This document shows positions 58,213 to 64,000 of a stretch of 64,000 nt of DNA, one piece after another; positions within the stretch are counted from its first letter, which is position 1; each line of letters begins with the position of its first letter. The position numbers and the translations under genes are program-made. This DNA is from Microlunatus flavus. Its GTDB lineage: Bacteria; Actinomycetota; Actinomycetes; Propionibacteriales; Propionibacteriaceae. Location: contig NZ_FOFA01000004.1 of the NCBI RefSeq assembly GCF_900110855.1, forward strand, positions 186,001 through 250,000, written 5' to 3'. Below the pieces are notes generated by a model, which worked only from the letters and a program-made list of their open reading frames with translations, did no database searches and had not been told where the DNA came from.

Positions 58213-59090
58213 TCCGACTCAAATTCGACGGGCTCCCCCGTCCCGGGGTGGACGAACCCGAGCCGCTTGGCGTGCAGCCACTGCCGCTCGAGGCCGAGGC
58301 GGGCCGCGAGGACCGGGTCCGACCCGTACGTCGGGTCGCCCACGCAGGGGTGGTGGATGGCGGCCATGTGCACGCGGATCTGGTGGGTCCGGCCGGTCTC
58401 GAGGCCGATCTGCAGCAGCGTCGTGCCCACGAAGGCGTCGAGGGTGTCGTAGTGCGTGACGCTCGGCCGGCCGCCCGCCACCACCGCCATGCGCCACTCC
58501 GAGCCCGGGTGCCGGGCGATGGGCGCGTCGACCGTCCCCGTGAACGGGTCGGGGTGGCCCTGCACGAGCGCGTGGTAGGTCTTGGTCACCGAGCGCGACT
58601 TGAAGGCCCGCTTGAGCACCGAGTAGGCGTGCTCGCTCTTGGCCACCACCATCAGGCCCGAGGTGCCGACGTCGAGGCGCTGCACGATGCCGCGCCGTTC
58701 TGCCGCGCCGGACGTCGCGATGGAGACGCCGGCGGCCGCCAGGGCGCCGAGCACGTCGGGTCCGTCCCAGCCGAGGCTCGGGTGCGCGGCCACGCCGGCC
58801 GGCTTGTCCACGACCACGAGGTCGGCGTCCTCGTGGAGGATCGACAGGCCCGGCACCGCCCGCGCGACCACCACGGGCCCCGCCGGCTCCTCGTCGAGCT
58901 CGACCTCGAGCATCGCGCCGCCGCGGGCCCGCTCGGACTTGGCGACCTCCGCCCCGTCGAGCCGTACGCGGCCGGCGGCGATCAGGTCGGCGCTGCGCCC
59001 GCGCGACAGCCCGAGCACGCGCGCGAGGACGGCGTCGACGCGCTCGCCCTCCAGCCCGTCGGGGACGAGCAGGACCTTCGCCTCAGCCAC
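58164..59090 (-). CDS. rluD: RluA/RluD-family 23S rRNA pseudouridine synthase
   Basis: A 308-aa synthase that isomerises uridines in rRNA. The N-terminal S4 domain is at residues 10-75 ([31 protein letters not shown]). The catalytic domain contains [14 protein letters not shown], the active Asp in [18 protein letters not shown], then ALVQGHP and the C-terminal [27 protein letters not shown] 59090 is 9 nt after the lspA stop, with GAGGAC before it. The actinobacterial order divIVA-dksA-lspA-rluD is preserved. Its 3' end overlaps the ABC ATPase gene on the other strand by 49 nt, leaving no room for a terminator. Confidence 0.93.
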   Translation of the reverse strand: MAEAKVLLVPDGLEGERVDAVLARVLGLSRGRSADLIAAGRVRLDGAEVAKSERARGGAMLEVELDEEPAGPVVVARAVPGLSILHEDADLVVVDKPAGVAAHPSLGWDGPDVLGALAAAGVSIATSGAAERRGIVQRLDVGTSGLMVVAKSEHAYSVLKRAFKSRSVTKTYHALVQGHPDPFTGTVDAPIARHPGSEWRMAVVAGGRPSVTHYDTLDAFVGTTLLQIGLETGRTHQIRVHMAAIHHPCVGDPTYGSDPVLAARLGLERQWLHAKRLGFVHPGTGEPVEFESDYPADLARALAIVSEA

Positions 59091-59099
59091 GGCCCGTCC

Positions 59100-59705
59100 T
59101 CATTCCGGCGCCGCGTCGGACGACGCCCCGCGACGAGCGGTCTGCGGGGCCGGGTCGTCCTCCCCGGGTCGGCGCCCGTCGATGCCGACGTTCTTGAGGA
59201 CGGAGAGCACCACGACCATGACCGCCGCGGCGCAGATGCACATGTCGGCGACGTTGAAGATCGGCCAGTGCGGCAGCTGCAGGAAGTCGACCACGTGCCC
59301 GCGGAACGGTCCCGGAGCACGGACGAGCCGGTCGAGCAGGTTGCCGCTGACACCGGCGACGAGCAGGCCGAGCGCGACGGCCCAGCCGACGTGGCCGAGC
59401 CGCGGCACGAGCCGGACGAGGACGAACCCGACGACGAGGATCGCGGCGACGGCGAACACCCAGGTGAAGCCCTCGCCCTGGCTGAAGGCGGCGCCCGGGT
59501 TGCGGATCAGCCGGAAGCTCAGGAGGGGTCCGAGCACCCGTACTGGCACGTTCGGCTCGAGGCGCTCGACGGCCTCCCACTTGGTGGCGACGTCGAGCCC
59601 GAGGCCGACGAGCGCCACCATGCCGAACAGAGGCCACAACCGCGGGCGTGGCTGGACCGCCTCCGCAGCGGCGTCCGTCCCTGCGTCCGCCGGGTCGGCT
59701 CGCAC
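59100..59705 (-). CDS. lspA: Lipoprotein signal peptidase (signal peptidase II)
   Basis: A 201-aa membrane aspartyl protease that cleaves lipoprotein signal peptides after lipid attachment, for instance on the LivK lipoprotein. Four hydrophobic helices lie at about residues 25-45, 80-100, 105-125 and 150-172. The catalytic Asp residues are in VSGNLLDRLVR and FNVADMCI; LIRNPGAAFSQGEGFTW is the N-P-G-A-A-F family motif. Polar tails of about 20 residues at the N-terminus and 25 at the C-terminus are longer than in E. coli. GTG 59705; the gap to the upstream dksA-like gene is 92 nt. Confidence 0.95.
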   Translation of the reverse strand: MRADPADAGTDAAAEAVQPRPRLWPLFGMVALVGLGLDVATKWEAVERLEPNVPVRVLGPLLSFRLIRNPGAAFSQGEGFTWVFAVAAILVVGFVLVRLVPRLGHVGWAVALGLLVAGVSGNLLDRLVRAPGPFRGHVVDFLQLPHWPIFNVADMCICAAAVMVVVLSVLKNVGIDGRRPGEDDPAPQTARRGASSDAAPE

Positions 59706-59797
59706 GTCGTCCCCGGGTGCCCTCTCCGCTGCGGCCTGCTCCTCGGCGGCCCCCGTCTCCCCCGGCTCGGAGCCGGGTGCGACGGGGGTCGACGGGC

Positions 59798-60316
59798 TCA
59801 GCGTCGCTCTTCGCGCTGCTTGCAGCTCACGCAGAGCGTGGCGCGCGGGAAGGCCTGGAGACGGCCCTTGCCGATCGGCTGGCCGCAGTTGTCGCAGCGG
59901 CCGTAGACGCCCAGCTCGATGTGGCGCAGCGCGAGCTGCGACTGGTCGAGCATCTCGCGGGCGTTGTTGGCCAGGCTCATCTCGGCGTCGCGCTCGAAGT
60001 TCGCGGAACCGACGTCGGCCGGGTCACGACCCGCGCCCTCGGTGCCGTCGCGGAGCAGGTTGTGCAGCTCCGCGTTCGAGGTGGCGACCTGCTCGGAGAA
60101 GCGCTCGACGTCCTCGGTCAGCGTGGTGCGGACCTCGTCGAGCTCCTCCTCCGTCCACGGGTCCTCGCCCGGGCGGACCGGGAGGCTGGCCGGGTCGACC
60201 TGCACACCCGGACGGTCGGCGTGCTGGACCGGGAGCGCGTGGACGCTCGGGGCGACCCGCTGACCCGTCGCCGACGGGTTGGCCACGGAGGTGCCCGTGG
60301 TCTTGGTGGTGCTCAT
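59798..60316 (-). CDS. TraR/DksA-type zinc-finger protein
   Basis: A 172-aa DksA/TraR-family protein. The C4 finger is at the C-terminus: YGRCDNCGQPIGKGRLQAFPRATLCVSCKQREE. Upstream, EEELDEVRTTLTEDVERFSEQVATSNAELHNLLRDG is the coiled-coil helix pair that reaches into the RNA polymerase secondary channel. The first 45 residues are a disordered Thr/Pro/Val-rich segment. ATG 60316 has GAGGGG 7 nt upstream and a strong promoter at 60346-60374. The conserved position before lspA in actinobacteria supports a role tied to growth control. The canonical acidic tip of DksA (DxxDxA) is only partly recognisable, so (p)ppGpp synergy cannot be claimed. Confidence 0.9.
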   Translation of the reverse strand: MSTTKTTGTSVANPSATGQRVAPSVHALPVQHADRPGVQVDPASLPVRPGEDPWTEEELDEVRTTLTEDVERFSEQVATSNAELHNLLRDGTEGAGRDPADVGSANFERDAEMSLANNAREMLDQSQLALRHIELGVYGRCDNCGQPIGKGRLQAFPRATLCVSCKQREERR

Positions 60317-60345
60317 GAAGGGTCCCCTCGCTCGATGTCGCAGAG

Positions 60346-60374
60346 ACAGTAGGCGGTCGTCTGCGTTTCTTCAA
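60346..60374 (-). promoter_or_regulatory. SigA-type promoter of the DksA-family gene
   Basis: On the minus strand TTGAAG (60374-60369), a 17-bp spacer and TACTGT (60351-60346) make one of the best -35/-10 pairs in the window. The predicted start near 60339 leaves a 22-nt leader with Shine-Dalgarno GAGGGG. Confidence 0.7.
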
Positions 60375-60461
60375 CGACGAAGAACCCCGGGTCGTCCCCG
60401 AGGAGGGTCCTGCGTCAGGCCCGGCACGTCCGGGTGCGTCCCGGCTCCGGCCGGCGTGCCT

Positions 60462-60489
60462 GCCGCGGCGCCCGTCAGGACGCCGCGGC
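60462..60489 (-). terminator. divIVA terminator
   Basis: A 9-bp GC-only stem (60462-60470 with 60481-60489) and a 10-nt loop begin 17 nt after the divIVA stop. Confidence 0.55.
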
Positions 60490-60506
60490 GAGGTGTCTCG
60501 GTCGGG

Positions 60507-61448
60507 TCAGCGCTGCTCGCCGAGCAGCGCGTCCAGGCGCGGGGTCGCGCTGCTCTGGCCGTTGTCGGACGACGAGCCGTCGTCCTGCTTCGCGTGGGCG
60601 TCGGGCTCCGCGGGCCGGACGCTGGTCTCGTCCTGGCCCTGGGGAGCGGCGTCGCCGCCCTCACGCGGAGCGGTGCGCTCGGGGCCGCCCTCCGGCTCGA
60701 GGCCGAGGTGGTCGAGGGACTCCAGCTGGCCGCGCAGGTGGTCGCCGAGGTTGGAGCGGTAGCGCTGCTCGAAGTCGCGCAGGCGGGCCACGGTGTCAGT
60801 CAGGCTGGCGCGCTCGCGGTCGAGGTCGCCGAAGAGCTGCGTACGCCGCTCCGACAGCTCGCGCTCGAGGGACTCGGAGCGGTTCTGCGCCTCGGTCTGG
60901 ACGCGCTCGGCGTTCACGCGGGCCTCGGACTCGACGCGGTCGGCCCGCGTACGGGCGTCCTCGGTGACCTGCTGCGCGTTGCGGTTGGCGTCGTCGCGGA
61001 TCCGCGACGCCTCCTCGTTGGCCTCGCGGACCAGGTGCTCGGCCTGCTCGGTCGACAGCTGGACCAGGCGCACGACCGCGCTGCTGGCCTCGGCGCTCGT
61101 GGTGACGACGATGTGCTCGGCGTCGCGGGTCGGCGCGCTCGGCGCCTGCTGCGCCGTCGGCTGCGTGGACTGCTGCGTGGACTGCTGGGCGGCGACGGGC
61201 TGGTCCGCCTCGACGGCGGCGGGCGCCTCGGTGGGCGTGCTCGTCTCCGCGGCCTGCGTCGGGGCCTGGTCGCCGGAGGACGACTTCAGCGCGTCGACCT
61301 GCTTCTTGAGGTTGGCGTTCTCCTCGAACAGCTGCGCGAAGCTCTCCTCCACCTCGTCGACGAACTCGTCCACCTCGAGGACCTCGTAGCCGCCCTTGCG
61401 GGCCATGCGGAACCTCTTGTTGCGAACATCGTCGAGCGACAGCGTCAT
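60507..61448 (-). CDS. divIVA: DivIVA-domain cell polarity/division protein (Wag31-like)
   Basis: A 313-aa coiled-coil protein that marks poles and septa and guides peptidoglycan synthesis. The N-terminal lipid-binding domain is MTLSLDDVRNKRFRMARKGGYEVLEVDEFVDEVEESF (residues 1-37), with the VRNKRF loop. A Gln/Ala/Thr-rich linker follows (about 60-115), then a long coiled coil (about 120-235, ASSAVVRLVQLSTEQAEHLVREANEEASRIRDDANRNAQQ) and an acidic disordered tail. ATG 61448 is chosen over 61457 because DivIVA homologues begin MTL or MPL at that point. It lies in the order ftsZ-sepF-yggT-divIVA, with one extra gene on the opposite strand between yggT and divIVA. Confidence 0.94.
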   Translation of the reverse strand: MTLSLDDVRNKRFRMARKGGYEVLEVDEFVDEVEESFAQLFEENANLKKQVDALKSSSGDQAPTQAAETSTPTEAPAAVEADQPVAAQQSTQQSTQPTAQQAPSAPTRDAEHIVVTTSAEASSAVVRLVQLSTEQAEHLVREANEEASRIRDDANRNAQQVTEDARTRADRVESEARVNAERVQTEAQNRSESLERELSERRTQLFGDLDRERASLTDTVARLRDFEQRYRSNLGDHLRGQLESLDHLGLEPEGGPERTAPREGGDAAPQGQDETSVRPAEPDAHAKQDDGSSSDNGQSSATPRLDALLGEQR

Positions 61449-61630
61449 CGGACACACCTCAGAACTTCGTGGAGACAGAGCGGTACCGGGCCCTTCGACC
61501 CGCCGACCACCGTATCCGACGTCACCCGTGTCCGGGATCGACCGCCCTCCGCCTTTGCTGTGGAGCGACGTACGCTCGACTGAGCGACTCTCAGCCTTGA
61601 CGGTCGTTCTCGAGCGAGGCAGGCCCCAGC

Positions 61631-62050
61631 ATGAGCCGCAGCACCCACTGGTCGACCATCGCGTCGATGGGTCCCGACCTCGACGCGGACCGGTTGGCCG
61701 AGGAGCTGGCGTCGCTGCGCGACAGCGAGCTCGACGCCTTCTGCATCTGGCTGGACGAGGTGCTGGCCTCGCTCAACACCGCCGACCACCGTGCGGAGGC
61801 CGCGTACGCCTTCGAGACGGCCCGCGACGGCGACCACGCCCGTTCCTGGGCGGCGCCGGAGCTGGCGTGCCCTGTCGACTTCACCGAGCTGCGCGCCACG
61901 GTGGTCGCCCACGGCGAGGACGCCTGGCGCGTCGTCCTGGCCGAGCCCGCTCTGCTTCCCGGCGGCTGGCCGACCGGCCTGGGACGCCAGCTGCTGGAGA
62001 CGGTCGGCGCCGTGCTGCGCGACTCGCTCGCCCACCGCGTCCTCGGCTGA
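61631..62050 (+). CDS. Hypothetical protein on the opposite strand between divIVA and yggT
   Basis: A 139-aa acidic soluble protein, with no signal or membrane segment. LDADRLAEELASLRDSELDAFCIWLDEVLASLNTADHRAEAAYAFETARDGDHA looks like an alpha-helical bundle; the second half (PVDFTELRATVVAHGEDAWRVVLAEPALLPGGWPTGLGRQLLETVGAVLRDSLAHRV) mixes beta and helix. I do not recognise the family, though the opening THWSTIASMGP resembles small DUF proteins with a helix-W-x-I start. ATG 61631 lacks a good Shine-Dalgarno. Both neighbours run the other way, so it has its own promoter. Confidence 0.6.
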   Translation: MSRSTHWSTIASMGPDLDADRLAEELASLRDSELDAFCIWLDEVLASLNTADHRAEAAYAFETARDGDHARSWAAPELACPVDFTELRATVVAHGEDAWRVVLAEPALLPGGWPTGLGRQLLETVGAVLRDSLAHRVLG

Positions 62051-62152
62051 GCCGGCGTGACCGCCGTGCGCCGGCCAGAGCTCTGACGTCGCGCCGCCGA
62101 GGCATCGGGAACGACCAGCGCCAGGCTCAGGGGCGAGGTCAGCGGGGACCGG

Positions 62153-62171
62153 ACCCTCAGGGCGAGGGTCG
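62153..62171. terminator. Hairpin between yggT and the opposing hypothetical gene
   Basis: A 7-bp stem (62153-62159 with 62165-62171) with a 5-nt loop lies 14 nt after the yggT stop, between convergent genes. Confidence 0.5.
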
Positions 62172-62185
62172 GAGGCCGATCGACC

Positions 62186-62482
62186 TCAGTAGCTGTAGAA
62201 CACCGCGCGGTTGACCTGCATGAGGATACTCACGAGCAGGAACAGCGCGATGAAGGCCAGGTCGAGGCTCATGTTGCCGACCCGGACCGGCTTGAGGACC
62301 TTGCGCAGCGCACGCAGCGGCGGGTCGGTGATCGAGTAGACGACCTCCGCCAGCACCAGCAGCGGGCCGCGCGGCTGCCAGTCGCGCACGAGCACGGGCA
62401 CCCAGGACAGGATCATGCGGGCGAACAGGACGAGCATGAAGATCCACAGGACCCAGCCGATGATGACGCCGACCAGCACCAC
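62186..62482 (-). CDS. yggT: YggT-family membrane protein
   Basis: A 98-aa protein with two hydrophobic helices (GVIIGWVLWIFMLVLFARMILSWV, residues 5-28, and LAFIALFLLVSILMQVNRAVF, 74-94). The YggT pattern ARMILSWVP plus YSITDPPLRALRKVLKP (about 49-65, the I-T-D-P-x-L-R motif) is complete. It is widely conserved beside sepF and divIVA, and a role in division or envelope assembly is assumed. GTG 62482 has GAGGAG 4-5 nt upstream. The gap to sepF is 157 nt. Confidence 0.92.
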   Translation of the reverse strand: MVLVGVIIGWVLWIFMLVLFARMILSWVPVLVRDWQPRGPLLVLAEVVYSITDPPLRALRKVLKPVRVGNMSLDLAFIALFLLVSILMQVNRAVFYSY

Positions 62483-62639
62483 GCGCTCCTCACCTCTTCC
62501 GGTCCTCGGGCTCCACGCTCCTCGGACGTCTCCAGTCTAGGTCGACCCGGAGGACGTGGCGCCGGCTCCGGCGACCCGCTCCGCCACCACGCTGCCGCCG
62601 GGGGCTGGCGGTGCGCGGCCGGCCGTGGTCGGGCCGGGG

Positions 62640-63221
62640 TCAGCTCTGGTTGAAGAACCCGCCCGCGATGCGTTCCTTGTCCTCGGCCGTGACGGTGACG
62701 TTCTGCGGGGAGAGCAGGAACACCTTGCTGGTCACGCGCTCGATGGTGCCGTGCAGCCCGAAGATCAGGCCGGCGGCGAAGTCGACGAGCCGCTTGGCGT
62801 CGACGTCCTCCATCTGCGAGAGGTTCATGATCACGGGGACGCCGTCGCGGAAGTGCTCGCCGATCGTGCGGGCCTCGTTGTACGTGCGCGGGTGGACCGT
62901 CGTGATGCGGGACAGGTCGGCGGTGCGGGCCCGCGGGGCGGCGGCCGGCAGCTGCGTGGGGACCGGCGCGGCGGCCTGGGCGGCGACCGGCGCGACGTGG
63001 GCCGGGGCGATCGTCGTGGTGGAGGGGCGCTTGCTCTGCAGCGTGGTCACGCTGCCGCCACCGGCCGTACCGGTGGCCCGCTCGCGCTCCTGGGCCCCGA
63101 TGAGCTCCTCGCGGCTGATGCCCTCGGTGCGCTCGGCGTCGTCGACCTCGTACTCGGCATAGCGGTCGTCTTCGGTCCACAGGCCCAGCCATGCGCCGGC
63201 CCGCTTGAGTCTGTCCGCCAT
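62640..63221 (-). CDS. sepF: SepF, FtsZ membrane anchor
   Basis: A 193-aa protein that binds FtsZ and the membrane. The N-terminal [15 protein letters not shown] (residues 1-15) is an amphipathic membrane-binding helix. A Thr/Ala-rich linker (about 35-85) leads to the SepF core, residues 100-190, with [53 protein letters not shown] 63221 has GAGGGG upstream and gives the amphipathic helix at the very start; the longer in-frame version would hide it. In most actinobacteria one or two genes (PgeF/YfiH and the YggS PLP protein) lie between ftsZ and sepF. Here none does; the gap is 137 nt. Confidence 0.95.
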   Translation of the reverse strand: MADRLKRAGAWLGLWTEDDRYAEYEVDDAERTEGISREELIGAQERERATGTAGGGSVTTLQSKRPSTTTIAPAHVAPVAAQAAAPVPTQLPAAAPRARTADLSRITTVHPRTYNEARTIGEHFRDGVPVIMNLSQMEDVDAKRLVDFAAGLIFGLHGTIERVTSKVFLLSPQNVTVTAEDKERIAGGFFNQS

Positions 63222-63358
63222 CGTCGCCCCTCGGTCTTGTCGGCGCTGTCTCGTCACTGGTCGTCACGACGCCGCCCCTCCCTCGCGGGAGCAGCGGCGT
63301 CGTCGACACTACCGGCCGGCCGGCGGCCCTCCGGGCACGCCGACCGTCGACACGCGGC

Positions 63359-64000
63359 CTACTTCAAGAAGTCGGGGACGTCCAGGTCGTCGTCGGCCGG
63401 CGGGCTCGGCGGGCGCAGCGGAGCGGGCCGCTGGGCCTGGGCCGGAGCGGCGGCAGCACCGCTCGGCGTCGCCGCCGGGACGGGGCGCGGGGACTCGAAC
63501 GAGGGTGCCTGGGCGGGCGCCGAGGAGTACGGGCGCTGGCCCGCGCCATGCTGGCCGCCGCCCTGCTGACCCTGCTGGCCGCCCTGCTGGCCGCTGCTGC
63601 GCAGGTCCGCCGCCCGGCTGACGCCCGGCTGGCGACGCGGGGGCTGGCCGCCCTCGAAGCCCGCGGCGATGACGGTCACGCGGACCTCGTCGCCGAGGGC
63701 GTCGTCGATCACGGTGCCGAAGATGATGTTCGCGTCCTCGTGCGCGGCCGCCTGGATGAGGTCGGCGGCGTTCGACACCTCGAACAGACCGAGGTCGGAA
63801 CCACCGGCGATCGACAGCAGCACGCCGTGCGCGCCCTCGATGCTGGCCTCCAGCAGGGGCGAGCTCACGGCCATCTCGGCCGCGGCGCGGGCCCGGTCCT
63901 CGCCCCGCGCGGAGCCGATGCCCATCAGGGCGGAGCCGGCGTTCGACATGACCGCCTTGACGTCGGCGAAGTCGAGGTTGATCAGGCCCGGGGTGGTGAT
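63359..64000 (-). CDS. ftsZ: FtsZ, C-terminal part (5' end outside the window)
   Basis: The visible 213 residues are in frame to the window edge. They start ITTPGLINLDFADVKAVMSNAGSALMGIG, the GTPase-domain T7/synergy region that completes the GTP site of the next subunit, and continue through the C-terminal GTPase subdomain (NIIFGTVIDDALGDEVRVTVIAAG). A disordered Gln/Gly/Pro/Ala-rich linker follows (about 105-200 of the visible part, with QQGGQQGQQGGG). The protein ends DDDLDVPDFLK, the conserved tail that SepF and other partners bind. The N-terminal nucleotide-binding half lies beyond base 64000. Confidence 0.97.
   Translation of the reverse strand: MTTPGLINLDFADVKAVMSNAGSALMGIGSARGEDRARAAAEMAVSSPLLEASIEGAHGVLLSIAGGSDLGLFEVSNAADLIQAAAHEDANIIFGTVIDDALGDEVRVTVIAAGFEGGQPPRRQPGVSRAADLRSSGQQGGQQGQQGGGQHGAGQRPYSSAPAQAPSFESPRPVPAATPSGAAAAPAQAQRPAPLRPPSPPADDDLDVPDFLK

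Overview
The window is chromosomal DNA from a high-GC actinobacterium. GC is above 70 percent, GTG starts are common, and the genes include DivIVA, SepF, YggT, an ANTAR response regulator, a CGNR regulator and an rpsA/coaE/polA block. Many genes look leaderless: a [T/C]A-N3-T hexamer sits 6 or 7 nt before the start codon. The catabolic gene content suits Propionibacteriales (Nocardioidaceae or Propionibacteriaceae), but that placement is inference.

Layout. 0-20 kb is conserved backbone: a zinc-ribbon protein (cut by the window edge), coaE, a secreted choice-of-anchor-P-like protein, rpsA, polA, a hotdog thioesterase, an SRPBCC protein, the livKHMGF branched-chain amino acid ABC operon, an SDR/flavin monooxygenase pair, a CaCA-type cation antiporter divergent from an ArsR regulator with a palindrome between them, a PdtaR-like ANTAR regulator and tRNA-Leu(CAA).

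20.4-51.3 kb is a catabolic region lying between the pdtaR/tRNA-Leu end and pyruvate kinase, genes that I recall as adjacent in Streptomyces. It holds: (a) a proline-racemase-family enzyme plus an MSOX/MTOX-like oxidase, divergent from an MFS carrier plus an ornithine-cyclodeaminase-family enzyme; (b) a class III aminotransferase; (c) an old-yellow-enzyme oxidoreductase divergent from a GntR regulator; (d) an amidohydrolase/MIP18/alcohol dehydrogenase trio of the kind found beside propane-type monooxygenases, but without the monooxygenase; (e) an eight-gene operon gntR-sdr-FAD oxidase-dapA family-proline racemase-aldh-sdr-sdr that fits hydroxyproline degradation to 2-oxoglutarate; (f) a DHA2 MFS exporter; (g) a LysR-controlled set (FAD oxidase, HglS, AmaB-type aldehyde dehydrogenase) that fits pipecolate/lysine degradation through 2-oxoadipate; (h) an FG-GAP secreted protein and a quinone-reductase-like MDR protein. 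A shared operator-like palindrome, TTGTCTGACAA, lies in front of the hydroxyproline-operon gntR and the aminotransferase, with a one-mismatch copy before the liv operon.

51.4-64 kb returns to backbone: pyk, a CGNR regulator divergent from an FtsX-type ABC exporter with a double-NBD ATPase, then rluD, lspA, a DksA/TraR-type protein, divIVA, yggT, sepF and the 3' part of ftsZ.

The region is rich in intergenic palindromes and dispersed repeats. No integrase, transposase, CRISPR array or rRNA gene was seen.
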